NCBI RefSeq assembly: GCF_000016665.1 | Contig: NC_009523.1 | Coordinates: 62,001 to 126,000 of the forward strand | Direction of reading: 5' to 3' | DNA length: 64,000 nt | Source of the DNA: Roseiflexus sp. RS-1 | GTDB lineage: Bacteria; Chloroflexota; Chloroflexia; Chloroflexales; Roseiflexaceae | Part shown: one piece after another, positions 50,705-59,915 of the stretch | Position numbering within the stretch: the first letter of the stretch is position 1 | How the letters are laid out: each line of letters starts with the position of its first letter | Position numbers and translations under genes: made by a program | Notes under the pieces: model-generated | The model's database searches: none | What the model was told of the DNA's origin: nothing | Seen by the model: only the letters and a program-made list of their open reading frames with translations

Positions 50705-52245
50705 TGGCGCCATCCTGTCTACGCCCTCGGATACCACGGGAACACGTTCTTTCGGCGACGCTCTCCGTCTTCCTGTTCGTGGTTTTTCTTCTCGTGTATG
50801 GCGCCACCGCAGCACCCGACGTCCTCTCCGGCGACTCGGCGGAGTTCCAGTTTGCCGCCACGCTGTCTGGCGTTCCGCATCCGACGACCTATCCGCTGGC
50901 AACGATCATGGGTCATCTGGCGACCCGTCTCCTTCCGTTCGGTACGCCTGCCTGGCGGGTCACCATGGTTTCGGCGCTGTGCGCTGCGCTGGCGGTAGCG
51001 CTGTTTGCGCTGCTGGCACGGCGTGTTATCGGGAAATGGTTGCCTGCGTGCGTCGGAGCGCTGGCGCTGGGGGTTGCGCCGGGTTTGTGGAATGCCGCTA
51101 CACTCGCCGAAATCTACGCGCTGCTGGCGCTCCTGATCGTCGCGCTGGCGCTGGCATTGCATCGCGCGGTCGAAAACCCGGCGCGCCGTGTGCTGGCATA
51201 TTTCGCTCCTGCGGCGCTGATCGCCGGGTTAGGGTGTACGCACCACGGCTTATTCGTTGTGACTGCGCTTCCGCTCTTCATAGCTGGATGTGGTGCAGCC
51301 ATGCGTCGTGATGGCGCGTATCCGTCGTTACGCGCGACGGCGATCACGCTCGTCTCCGTCGCGCTCTGGTTCCTCATCGGCACGACCCCCTTGATCTATC
51401 CATTGGTGCAGTTCGCCCGTTTTGGTCCGTTCGACGGGCTGGATTACGGCTTGCCGGGGCACTATTTCTGGGGAGCGCCACAGTCGTGGTGGGATGTGGT
51501 GGATCTGCTGACGGGCGGCGAGGTTCGGCGCGGCATCTTTCAGTTCCCCGACGCTGCATCGGCGCTGTCCACCATTCAGATGGTCGGAAGGCGGCTCTGG
51601 TTCGAGTTCGGACCAGTCGGCGTGGCGTCCGGCGTCGTTGGGTGCGTTGTGCTGGCGCGATCTTCCGTCTGGGTCTGGCGCGCCTCCGCCTGGGTGTTCT
51701 TTGCGACGCTGACGTACCTTTTGCTGCTTGGTCCTGCGGTTGGTGATGCACCGGTTTTTACCCTGCCGATGCTGCTGCCGTGGGCGCTGTGGATCGGCGT
51801 CGGCGCGGATGCGCTCACCCGCCGGGCGCAGTCACCGCGTGCGCCCTGGCGCTCCGTGGCGCTGATTGCCATCCTGGTTGCATTGACGCTGGGGTGGGGC
51901 GCAACGCGCTATCGGGTGTCGGCAAAGCAGCATCTCTGGCTCTACCGCGAGTTCGCCACGGCGACGTTCTCCGTGCTGCCGCCGGATGCGGTTGTCATAA
52001 CCCATTGGGAACAGGGAACCACGCTGCTCTACCTGCGCCTGGTGGAAGGCGTTCGTCCCGATGTGTGGATCGATGTTGTCGAGCCAGGCGATGATCCCTG
52101 GTTCGAGCGGGCGCAACGACGGTATCCGGATCGTCCGGTCTACTTTGTCGGGCAACCAGACAGCGTCGCCGGAATACCGGTCGATCTGGTGATCGACGAA
52201 GCATACGCGAATGTGTATCGGTTACGGAGCAGACCGGCGCCCTGA
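50701..52245 (+). CDS. DUF2723 polytopic membrane protein (glycosyltransferase C-like)
   Basis: A 514-residue membrane protein with about ten hydrophobic segments and the N-terminal DUF2723 signature APDVLSGDSAEFQFAATLSG (Asp and Glu in a first periplasmic loop, as in GT-C enzymes), HPTTYPLATIMG and GVAPGLWNAATLAEIYAL. The family is thought to transfer sugars or mannose from lipid carriers to proteins. A soluble C-terminal tail (VVITHWEQGTTLLYLR, PDVWIDVVEPGDD) is typical. The ATG at 50701 overlaps the M20 gene stop by four bases. Confidence 0.88.
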   Translation: MMAPSCLRPRIPREHVLSATLSVFLFVVFLLVYGATAAPDVLSGDSAEFQFAATLSGVPHPTTYPLATIMGHLATRLLPFGTPAWRVTMVSALCAALAVALFALLARRVIGKWLPACVGALALGVAPGLWNAATLAEIYALLALLIVALALALHRAVENPARRVLAYFAPAALIAGLGCTHHGLFVVTALPLFIAGCGAAMRRDGAYPSLRATAITLVSVALWFLIGTTPLIYPLVQFARFGPFDGLDYGLPGHYFWGAPQSWWDVVDLLTGGEVRRGIFQFPDAASALSTIQMVGRRLWFEFGPVGVASGVVGCVVLARSSVWVWRASAWVFFATLTYLLLLGPAVGDAPVFTLPMLLPWALWIGVGADALTRRAQSPRAPWRSVALIAILVALTLGWGATRYRVSAKQHLWLYREFATATFSVLPPDAVVITHWEQGTTLLYLRLVEGVRPDVWIDVVEPGDDPWFERAQRRYPDRPVYFVGQPDSVAGIPVDLVIDEAYANVYRLRSRPAP

Positions 52246-52368
52246 ACAGCAGTGGCGCCGGTGAGCGACTCTGCCAGACGCTCGCCGTGGAGACGCGCAA
52301 AGACCGCAGTTCTTCGACCGGTCTGGTGCATTCCTGGTTGCGAATGTCGCTGGCGGAGGTACGCCGGG

Positions 52369-53622
52369 CTATTCGTCGAACGGTGCCAGCGGACCGGTGA
52401 GCAGCGCTTCGAGTTCGGCGCCAGCCGGGAATGGCTGAGTTCCTGGCGGAACGATGAGCATCGCATTCGCGCCCAGCATTGACAGCAGGCGACTGCTTCC
52501 CTGGCGACCCGTACTGCGCGCCAACAGGCGACCTTCCGCCCAACCGACGATGGCGCGCTGATACTCCGGGCGATCAGCGGAGGGGTAGATGGGATCGCGC
52601 AGCGTCACCCGCACACGCGGACGTTCAGGGCGCGCGTCCCCCTGAAGCCGGCGGAGCGCCGGACGCACGAACACCTCAAACGAAACCAGCGATGAGACCG
52701 GAAATCCGGGCAACCCAAAGACGAGGAGCGGAGCGGCGCGTCCCGGACGGTCGATGGTTGCAAACGTCGTCGGCTTGCCGGGCTTGAAAGCAATGCGTCC
52801 AAAATGCACCGCACCGAGTTCTGCCAGCAACGGCTTGATCAGGTCGCGCGTTCCCATTGAAACGCCGCCGCTGGTCAACAGCACATCGGCGCGATCAACC
52901 GCATCGAGGATTGCCGCGCGCTGCACCGACAGGTCATCACGCGCGATGCCGAGCGACACCGCCACACACCCGGCTTCGCGCGCCGCCGCCATCAGCGCAT
53001 AGCGATTGCTATCGCGCACACCGCCGGGAAACACCTCGCCATCGGGTTCATATACCTCATCGCCGGTTGCCAGTACCGCAACAATCGGACGACGGTAGAC
53101 CTGCACCCGGACACGCCCGACCGTCGCCAGCAACCCGATCTCGGCGGCGCCAAGCGTCGTGCCGCGCGTCAACACACATTGACCGGCGGCAATATCCTGC
53201 CCGACCGTATGAATATTGTCGCCAGCACTGAGCGCATGGCGCACCGTCAGCGTACCATCCTGCTCCTCGGTGTGCTCTACCATCACCACCGCGTCGGCGC
53301 CTTCCGGCACCGGCGCACCGGTCATAACCCGAACCGCAGTCCCCGGCTCAACGCGCAGCCCCGGCGCCGCACCGGCAGTCACTTCGGCAATCACACGACG
53401 CGGGGCGACGCCATCGGCGCTGCGCAGCGCATACCCGTCGACTGCCGCTTTCGGCACATCGGGCAACGGATCGGTTGCATAGATATCCTCAGCCAGCACA
53501 CGACCATCGGCGGCGTTGCGGAGAACGTCCATCTCCTCGACGCCGAGCGGTGCGACATGCGCAGTGATAATGCGCTGCGCCTCGTCGATCGGAACCATCG
53601 GATAGGGCGATTCGCGTCGCAT
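52369..53622 (-). CDS. moeA: Molybdopterin molybdenumtransferase
   Basis: A 417-residue MoeA with all domains: domain III start MVPIDEAQRIITAHVAP, domain II (AVDGYALRSADG, VRVMTGAPVPEGADAVVMVE), the MoCF/MogA-like catalytic domain (VAVLATGDEVYEP, VLLTSGGVSMGTRDLIK, FGLPGFPVSS) and domain IV at the end. It inserts molybdate into molybdopterin-AMP. No other moa/mob genes are in the window. It is 21 bases downstream of trxB on the same strand, so they may be co-transcribed. Confidence 0.95.
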   Translation of the reverse strand: MRRESPYPMVPIDEAQRIITAHVAPLGVEEMDVLRNAADGRVLAEDIYATDPLPDVPKAAVDGYALRSADGVAPRRVIAEVTAGAAPGLRVEPGTAVRVMTGAPVPEGADAVVMVEHTEEQDGTLTVRHALSAGDNIHTVGQDIAAGQCVLTRGTTLGAAEIGLLATVGRVRVQVYRRPIVAVLATGDEVYEPDGEVFPGGVRDSNRYALMAAAREAGCVAVSLGIARDDLSVQRAAILDAVDRADVLLTSGGVSMGTRDLIKPLLAELGAVHFGRIAFKPGKPTTFATIDRPGRAAPLLVFGLPGFPVSSLVSFEVFVRPALRRLQGDARPERPRVRVTLRDPIYPSADRPEYQRAIVGWAEGRLLARSTGRQGSSRLLSMLGANAMLIVPPGTQPFPAGAELEALLTGPLAPFDE

Positions 53623-53643
53623 ACCCGGACCTCTGTTCGCTTC

Positions 53644-54606
53644 TTATGCTGGCGTCGTGGCGAGTTCAGCCGACTTTCGGGCGGCATGCTCCTGTTCGCT
53701 CAGGAACCAGGTCGCTTCCATAGCCGCCTTGCACCCCTCACCGGCTGCCGTGATCGCCTGGCGGTAGATATGATCGACCACATCACCCGCTGCGAACACC
53801 CCTGGAATCGCGGTGCGCGTCCGGTGATCGGCAAGAATGTATCCATTCTCGTCAAGTTCCAGCTGACCCTTGAACAACGACGTGTTTGGAATATGCCCGA
53901 TGTACGGGAAAACACCGTCGGTCTCGATAATCGAAACCTCACCGGTCTTCAGATTGCGCACCCGCACGCCCGTCACTTTGTCGTCCCCCAGGATTTCCTC
54001 GACCACCGAATTCCACACGAACGTAATCTTCGGGTTGGAGAACGCGCGTTCCTGAAGGATCGGGTCAGCGCGCAGCGCATCGCGCCGGTGGACAATCTTC
54101 AACTCCGAAACATAGCGCGTCAGGAACAGCCCTTCGTCCAGGGCGCTGTTGCCGCCGCCGACCACCACGACCTTCTTGTTGCGGAAGAAGAAGCCATCGC
54201 ACGTGGCGCAGTACGACACGCCGCGGTTTGCCAGCCGCTCCTCACCCGGAACCCCCAGTTTTCGCGGCGACGCTCCGGTTGAAATGATCAGGGCATCAGC
54301 CGTCACTTCCTCGCCGCTATCGGTGACGAGGCGGAACGGGCGCTGCGAGAGATCGACACGTTCGACGATCGCATCCATATAACGAGCGCCAAAACGCGCT
54401 GCCTGCTTTTCCATATTATCGGCAAGCTCGAAGCCGCCAATTCCTTCGATGAAGCCGGGATAGTTCTCGACTTCGCTCGTCGTTGCAATCAAGCCGCCCG
54501 GCTGCAACCCCCGGATCACCAGCGGCTCGAGATTTGCACGCGCCGCATAGAGGGCTGCGGTCAATCCCGCCGGACCAGAACCAATAATGACGACTTTGCT
54601 GTGCAT
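53644..54606 (-). CDS. trxB: Thioredoxin reductase
   Basis: A 320-residue low-molecular-weight TrxR: FAD motif GSGPAGLTAALYAARA (9-24), redox-active CATC (134-137 region), NADPH motif GGGNSALDEGLFL and C-terminal FAD block GVFAAGDVVDHIYRQAITAAGEG. It passes electrons from NADPH to thioredoxin. The start MHSKVVIIGSGPAG is standard. It is upstream of moeA on the same strand. Confidence 0.96.
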   Translation of the reverse strand: MHSKVVIIGSGPAGLTAALYAARANLEPLVIRGLQPGGLIATTSEVENYPGFIEGIGGFELADNMEKQAARFGARYMDAIVERVDLSQRPFRLVTDSGEEVTADALIISTGASPRKLGVPGEERLANRGVSYCATCDGFFFRNKKVVVVGGGNSALDEGLFLTRYVSELKIVHRRDALRADPILQERAFSNPKITFVWNSVVEEILGDDKVTGVRVRNLKTGEVSIIETDGVFPYIGHIPNTSLFKGQLELDENGYILADHRTRTAIPGVFAAGDVVDHIYRQAITAAGEGCKAAMEATWFLSEQEHAARKSAELATTPA

Positions 54607-54832
54607 GTCGCAGACTCCTTGAATTGAATGAACGGCTTCCCTGCGCCGCCGCTCTTATGATGATACCACACTCGAAAAAGTTACGTCGACAGATTCGGCA
54701 CCGCCAGGGGATTGCCGTACTGTTGCCTGCACCCCAAACAGCCACTCCCGACAGGGACAATTGTCCATCTTTTGTGAATGGCGCACCTGTGGCACTATCG
54801 ACGCAGGTTCTGTGTTTGCAGCAGGAGGGGTT

Positions 54833-56578
54833 ATGCGCCGGTCGCTCCTGATTCTAACAATCCTGGCTATGCTGTGGATGTTCGTTACCGGTCCGGCATA
54901 CACCGCCGACCCTCCGGTTGCACTGATCAACGAATTCATGCCAGCTCCTGCAAGCGGACCGGAATGGGTCGAGATTGTCAACTGCGGCGACACACCGCTC
55001 GACGTGAGCGGTTGGAGGATCGACGATGATACGCCGGGCGGACCACAGACCATCATTCCATCCGGCACAATCATTTCGCCATACAGTCTGCTGGTTATCG
55101 AACTGAAGACCCACATCCTCAACAATAGCGGCACGGATGCAGTGACACTGCTCGACGCCTCCGGCGTTCCCGTTGACGTTGCCCCCTACACTTCGGCAAC
55201 AGTTGGTAAAAGTTTTGCACGCATCCCGGATGCCAGCGCCGTCTGGGTCAGAAGCGATCCGTCGCCAGGTCAATGGAACATGCCGCCAGGATTGCCGTCG
55301 CTTACGCCCTCACCGTCACCTGCCGACACCGCCTCGCCAACCGTTACGCCTGACGGCACACCAGAACCCGCTCCCTCGCCGGAACCAACAACGCCCGTCA
55401 TTGGAACTGATACTCCTCTTCCTTCAACGCCCTCCGATACACCGACGGCGACAGTTAAGCCAGCAGTGACGCAGACATCGTCGCCGACCGCAACCGACGA
55501 ACCGATGCTGACGCGGACACCCTCGCCGACCGACGAGCCGACCGCCACTGACGAACCGACAGCAACGTGGACGCCCTCACCGACCCGCACCCCCTCGCCG
55601 ACGCGGACGCCCTCGCCGACCCGCACCCCCTCGCCGACGGAGGAACCCACAGCAACAGAGGAGCCGACAGCGACCCGCACGCCGTCGCCGACGCGGACGC
55701 CCTCGCCAACCCGCACGCCGTCGCCGACCCGCACCCCGTCGCCGACCGATGAGCCGACCGCTACCGACGAACCGACGCCGACGCGGACGCCCTCACCGAC
55801 CCGCACGCCGTCGCCAACCCGCACGCCGTCGCCGACCCGCACCCCTTCGCCGACCGACGAGCCGACCGCCACTGACGAACCAACGCCAACCCGTACCCCC
55901 TCGCCAACGCGGATGCCCTCGCCAACCCGCACCCCCTCGCCGACCCGCACACCTTCGCCAACGCGCGAACCTGCCGCAGGCATCGAACTGACAGCAACGC
56001 GCACACCCTCCCCGACGAAGACGCCAACCCTGACGCGCACGCCATCGCCAACTCGAACCTCATCCCCCACCCGCACCCTGTCACCGACCCGCACCCTGTC
56101 ACCGACCCGCACCCTGTCACCGACCCGTACCCTGTCACCGACCCGCGTAACATCAACGGGCAGCGCTGCTCCGCCTGATTCGAGAACAACCGCATTGCCA
56201 TCGACCGGTAAAACGGGGCATGGAAAGGAGAGCGTCGCACCCCTCGTCACACGTCGCCCCTACGACCGTCTGCCTGCCTGGGCGCCAGGGGGGTTACCGA
56301 CTGCTGCGCCATTCGTTGTGTCGGGAGAACGGGCGGAATATGGCGCACTGCTTCCTTCTTCAGCCACTCTCTCCGCCACACCGTCGGCAACGGTGTCTCC
56401 TCCAGGTGCGACAACATCTGCACCCATCGCCGCTTCACCGCTGATCGCCATCAGGATAAGCGTCGGCGTTCTTATGATGATCGCCGCTGGATGGCTTGGC
56501 GCGCGATCGCGGCAGCGCCAGACAGCGAACCGCAGCAACGCGGATGACAGCGGCGCGGAATGGTCATACGACATATGA
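54833..56578 (+). CDS. Exported lamin-tail-domain protein with TPSPTR repeats and C-terminal anchor
   Basis: A 581-residue surface protein. Signal peptide (1-24), a lamin-tail domain (about 27-140: LINEFMPAPASGPEWVEIVN, LDVSGWRIDDDTPGG, GTDAVTLLDASG), then about 300 residues of low complexity dominated by the 6-residue unit TRTPSP with TDEPTA spacers, and a C-terminal hydrophobic helix (about 545-565) followed by a basic tail. The repeat should form a stiff, extended and possibly glycosylated stalk displaying the lamin-tail domain. The ATG at 54833 follows GCAGGAGGGG. Confidence 0.82.
   Translation: MRRSLLILTILAMLWMFVTGPAYTADPPVALINEFMPAPASGPEWVEIVNCGDTPLDVSGWRIDDDTPGGPQTIIPSGTIISPYSLLVIELKTHILNNSGTDAVTLLDASGVPVDVAPYTSATVGKSFARIPDASAVWVRSDPSPGQWNMPPGLPSLTPSPSPADTASPTVTPDGTPEPAPSPEPTTPVIGTDTPLPSTPSDTPTATVKPAVTQTSSPTATDEPMLTRTPSPTDEPTATDEPTATWTPSPTRTPSPTRTPSPTRTPSPTEEPTATEEPTATRTPSPTRTPSPTRTPSPTRTPSPTDEPTATDEPTPTRTPSPTRTPSPTRTPSPTRTPSPTDEPTATDEPTPTRTPSPTRMPSPTRTPSPTRTPSPTREPAAGIELTATRTPSPTKTPTLTRTPSPTRTSSPTRTLSPTRTLSPTRTLSPTRTLSPTRVTSTGSAAPPDSRTTALPSTGKTGHGKESVAPLVTRRPYDRLPAWAPGGLPTAAPFVVSGERAEYGALLPSSATLSATPSATVSPPGATTSAPIAASPLIAIRISVGVLMMIAAGWLGARSRQRQTANRSNADDSGAEWSYDI
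55500..56150 (+). repeat. 18-bp coding tandem repeat (TRTPSP unit)
   Basis: About 35 imperfect copies of an 18-base unit encode TRTPSP or close variants, with a 54- to 108-base higher-order pattern of TDEPTATDEPT spacers. Near the end the unit changes to TRTLSP, four near-identical copies in a row (about 56070-56145), showing recent expansion. Confidence 0.9.
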
Positions 56579-56596
56579 CGCAGCATGGTTCACTGT

Positions 56597-56604
56597 GCTA
56601 TAAT
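56597..56604 (+). promoter_or_regulatory. Extended -10 promoter of the ROK gene
   Basis: A perfect TATAAT at 56599-56604 with TG one base upstream; the -35 region is poor. The ATG lies 55 bases downstream. Confidence 0.6.
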
Positions 56605-56658
56605 TGCGTTTCCAAACCGCACTCGCTCGCACTGTTGCGCTATCGCAGGGAGGTTGCC

Positions 56659-57633
56659 ATGCTCGATCCGACGCCGCTCATCCAGGAGCGATTGACACAC
56701 AACCGCTGGGGTCTGCTCGGCGGTCAGGGATGCGTCCTCGGTTTCGATATCGGCAGCTACGGATTGCGGGCAGCACTGGTGGATCTCAGCCGGCACACCT
56801 TTCATGCGATGCATCGCGAGCCGGCAAACGAATCGCCGCAAGAACTGGTCGGGGGCGCCATCGATCTGGGAAATGAGTTGATGGCAGCGCACGGTGTCAC
56901 CTCCGCACACCTGGTTCGGGTTGGCGCCGGTTTCGGCGGACCGGTGGATGTGCGGCAGGGTATCGTTCTGCTCTCCCCGCGTGCGCCGGGCTGGGAACGT
57001 TACCCGCTGCGTGAAGCGCTCGAAAACGCTTTTGGCGCCTCGTGCGTGGTCGATAACGATGCCAACCTGATCGCTCTGGCGGAAGCCACATTTGGGGTTG
57101 GGCGCGACACCCAGCACATGGTGTATATTCACCTGAGTACCGGTGTTGGCGCCGGATTGGTGCTCGACGGGCGCCTGTACCACGGCGCAACGACAACCGC
57201 CGGAGAGATCGGACATGCGGTTATCGGTCCGGTGGATCCGACCCGTCCCGGTGAACGGCCCAAAACGCTGGAAGAGCACGTATCGATCAAGGGGTTGCTG
57301 AGTCGCGCGGCAGAACTCGGCTTCCACACAAACCTGTTGAGCGACATCTTCAGCGATCATCCGGTGGGGCGTCAGGTTGTCGCCGAAGCGATTGACGTGC
57401 TGGCAGTACGGATCGCTCAGATCGTCGCACTCATCGACCCGCAGATGGTGGTCATCGGCGGGGTTGTGGCGCGCAACGGGGGCGAGGAGTTCATCAACGC
57501 CATCCGGGAACGGATGCACACCTATATCGGTAAAGCGGTCGAACGACCGGTGCAGGTGGTCTCCGCCATGTTGGGCGCCGACAGTGTGGCAATCGGGGCA
57601 GTGGCGCTGGCGCTCGAGAGCATGCGCGATTGA
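56659..57633 (+). CDS. ROK-family sugar kinase or regulator-like protein
   Basis: A 324-residue ROK protein: phosphate-1 motif VLGFDIGSYGLRAALVD, VVDNDANLIALAEATFG, HLSTGVGAGLVLDG and TAGEIGHAVI. The usual zinc-binding CxCGxxGCxE motif after GEIGH is absent (VDPTRPGERPKTLEEH follows). There is no HTH, so it is more likely a kinase than a repressor. Family members phosphorylate glucose or related sugars. The ATG at 56659 has an AGGGAGG site. Confidence 0.85.
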   Translation: MLDPTPLIQERLTHNRWGLLGGQGCVLGFDIGSYGLRAALVDLSRHTFHAMHREPANESPQELVGGAIDLGNELMAAHGVTSAHLVRVGAGFGGPVDVRQGIVLLSPRAPGWERYPLREALENAFGASCVVDNDANLIALAEATFGVGRDTQHMVYIHLSTGVGAGLVLDGRLYHGATTTAGEIGHAVIGPVDPTRPGERPKTLEEHVSIKGLLSRAAELGFHTNLLSDIFSDHPVGRQVVAEAIDVLAVRIAQIVALIDPQMVVIGGVVARNGGEEFINAIRERMHTYIGKAVERPVQVVSAMLGADSVAIGAVALALESMRD

Positions 57634-57685
57634 TCCGCCCCACGGTATCAAGGTATCAGCACCCTGGACGCCGGTCCGGTTCTAT

Positions 57686-57780
57686 GGTACACTCTTGCTA
57701 CAAGCGTGAATCAGGCGCATCTGTTGCTTCAGGATTTTCGCCCCGACCGCAATGGCCGGGGTATTTTGCGGGTAAATGAG
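57686..57780 (+). promoter_or_regulatory. Promoter and hairpin leader of typA
   Basis: An extended -10 (TG-G-TACACT, 57688-57693) is followed by an 80-base leader with a GC-rich hairpin CCCCGACC...GGCCGGGG (57741-57761) and TATTTTG. The hairpin resembles an attenuator but the T run is short. Confidence 0.45.
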
Positions 57781-59622
57781 ATGATCCGACGGAACGACAT
57801 TCGGAACATTGCGATTATTGCCCATGTGGACCACGGCAAGACCACGCTGGTCGATGGGTTGCTGCGTCAGGGTCGCATTTTCCGCGATAATCAGCAGGTT
57901 GCTGAGCGCGTGCTGGACTCGAACGACCTCGAGCGCGAACGCGGCATTACAATTATGGCGAAGAATACCGCCGTCACCTATCGCGGCGTCAAGATCAATA
58001 TCGTCGATACGCCAGGACACGCCGACTTCGGCGGGGAAGTCGAACGTGTGATGAATATGGTCGATGGCGTGCTGCTGCTGGTCGATGCTGTCGATGGTCC
58101 TATGCCGCAAACGCGGTTCGTGCTGCGCAAAGCATTGCAGGCGGGGCATCGCGCGATTGTCGTCGTCAACAAGATTGATCGTCCCAACGCCCGCCCTAAC
58201 CACGTTGTCAACGAAACGTTCGACCTGTTCATCGAACTTGGCGCCACCGATGAGCAGGCGGAGTTTGCAACTATTTACACGAATGCGCTCAAAGGGGTTG
58301 CCGGTCGATCACCGCTCAAAATCCACGACTCGCTCGAGCCGCTGTTCGACGCTATCCTCGACCAGATACCTGCGCCGGAGGTCGATCCGGACGGACCGGC
58401 GCAACTGCTGGTGACCAATACGGTGTACGACGATTATAAGGGAAAGATTCTGATCGGACGCCTGCGGCGCGGTGTGCTGCGCAAAGGGCAGATGGCGGCG
58501 CGGATTGCACGCGATGGCAGCGTCACTACGGCAAAGATCGGTCAACTCTTCGTCTTCAATGGGCTGGAGCGGCGTGAGGTCGAAGAAGTCACGGCAGGCG
58601 ACATTATTGCTATCGCCGGGATTGGCGACGCCGGTATCGGGGATACGATCAGCGATGCCCATCATCCGGAACCGCTGCCGCCAATCGCTGTCGAAGAGCC
58701 GACGGTGCGGATGACCTTCAGCGTGAATACCAGCCCGTTTGCCGGACGTGAAGGGACACACGTGACGTCGCGGAAACTGCGCGAACGTCTCTATCAGGAA
58801 CTCGAACGCGATGTGGCGCTGCGCGTCGCCGATACCGCCTCGCCCGACGCTTTCACCGTCAGCGGACGCGGTGAACTGCATCTTACCATCCTGATCGAAA
58901 CGATGCGCCGTGAGGGGTACGAGTTTCAGGTGTCGCGCCCCGAAGTGATCTTCAAAGAGATCGATGGCGTTAAGTACGAACCGATCGAACAGGTCGAACT
59001 GGAAGTCGCCGAACAGTATCAGGGCGCGGTTATCGAGTTGATGGGACAGCGGCGCGGACAGATGCGCGATATGAGCATCCGTGACGGCGGATTGGTCCAC
59101 ATGATCTTCCACGTTCCTACCCGCGGTCTGCTCGGTTTTCGCCAGACGTTTCTGACGGCGACGCGCGGCGAGGGGGTGATGAACTCGCTGTTCATCGGTT
59201 ATGAACCGCTGGCGGGCGAGATCGTCACCCGCACCAACGGCTCGCTGATCGCTTCCGAAAGCGGTGTCGCTACGGCCTACGCTCTCAACCAGGCGCAGGA
59301 GCGCGGCACGCTCTTTATCACACCCGGCGCCGAGGTCTACGAGGGTATGATCGTCGGGCAGCACATCCGCGAGCGCGACCTGGAGGTGAATGTCTGTCGT
59401 CGCAAGCATCTCACCAACATCCGTTCTTCGACGGCGGAAGAAGGGATCCGGCTGGAAACGCCGCGCATCCTGAGCCTCGACGATGCTATCGAGTATATCA
59501 GCGATGATGAACTGGTCGAAGTGACCCCCAAGAGCATCCGCCTGCGCAAGCGGTTGCTGACCCTCAATGAGCGTCAGCGTGAACAGAAACGGCGCGAGAT
59601 GATGCTGGCAGGGGAGCGGTAA
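57781..59622 (+). CDS. typA: Ribosome-associated GTPase TypA/BipA
   Basis: A 613-residue translational GTPase. G domain with AHVDHGKTT (G1), RERGITI (switch I), DTPGHADF (G3) and NKIDRPNA (G4); domain II beta barrel; EF-G-like domain III ([14 protein letters not shown]) and V; and the BipA-specific C-terminal domain ([30 protein letters not shown]). It binds the 70S ribosome under stress and helps assembly. The ATG at 57781 matches the family start [20 protein letters not shown]; an in-frame GTG at 57706 would add 25 unlikely residues. Confidence 0.96.
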   Translation: MIRRNDIRNIAIIAHVDHGKTTLVDGLLRQGRIFRDNQQVAERVLDSNDLERERGITIMAKNTAVTYRGVKINIVDTPGHADFGGEVERVMNMVDGVLLLVDAVDGPMPQTRFVLRKALQAGHRAIVVVNKIDRPNARPNHVVNETFDLFIELGATDEQAEFATIYTNALKGVAGRSPLKIHDSLEPLFDAILDQIPAPEVDPDGPAQLLVTNTVYDDYKGKILIGRLRRGVLRKGQMAARIARDGSVTTAKIGQLFVFNGLERREVEEVTAGDIIAIAGIGDAGIGDTISDAHHPEPLPPIAVEEPTVRMTFSVNTSPFAGREGTHVTSRKLRERLYQELERDVALRVADTASPDAFTVSGRGELHLTILIETMRREGYEFQVSRPEVIFKEIDGVKYEPIEQVELEVAEQYQGAVIELMGQRRGQMRDMSIRDGGLVHMIFHVPTRGLLGFRQTFLTATRGEGVMNSLFIGYEPLAGEIVTRTNGSLIASESGVATAYALNQAQERGTLFITPGAEVYEGMIVGQHIRERDLEVNVCRRKHLTNIRSSTAEEGIRLETPRILSLDDAIEYISDDELVEVTPKSIRLRKRLLTLNERQREQKRREMMLAGER

Positions 59623-59906
59623 TCGCATGAACCCAACTTGCTCCTCGCTGCGCTCGTCGCAAGCGGGTTATGTCGACCGTTCGGCGGAGGAGGTAAACGG
59701 ATGGCGTAGATGATCGAAGACCCGGCGCCTGGCTTGTTAGTGGTACGAGGAACTGCGTTACTGGCGCGGTTCCCTGACCCTCGCATCCAGCCAGACTGCT
59801 CTCCTCGATATTACGCCCGCGACCGACAAGCAAGCCGACAACCCGGATTCTCCGAGGTGTTCGCGGCAGCGCATCTTATAGTCGCGTGGCTGCGTGCGGA
59901 GATCAT
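59623..59906. other. Intergenic region before the IS5-like element
   Basis: No supportable gene. An inverted repeat AACCC..CTTGC / GCAAG..GGGTT (about 59633-59669) follows typA without a T run, so it is at best a weak terminator. Confidence 0.4.
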
Positions 59907-59915
59907 TAGACTTCA

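Noticed and set aside
49379-50902. A 507-codon open frame opposite the M20 peptidase gene
   Set aside because: Shadow frame; the plus-strand gene has clear motifs and a promoter.
55270-56250. A repetitive minus-strand frame with VRVGEGVRVGDG units
   Set aside because: It is the reverse of the TPSPTR repeat and has no ribosome site or domain.
59633-59669. Terminator after typA
   Set aside because: The stem is interrupted and no T run follows.
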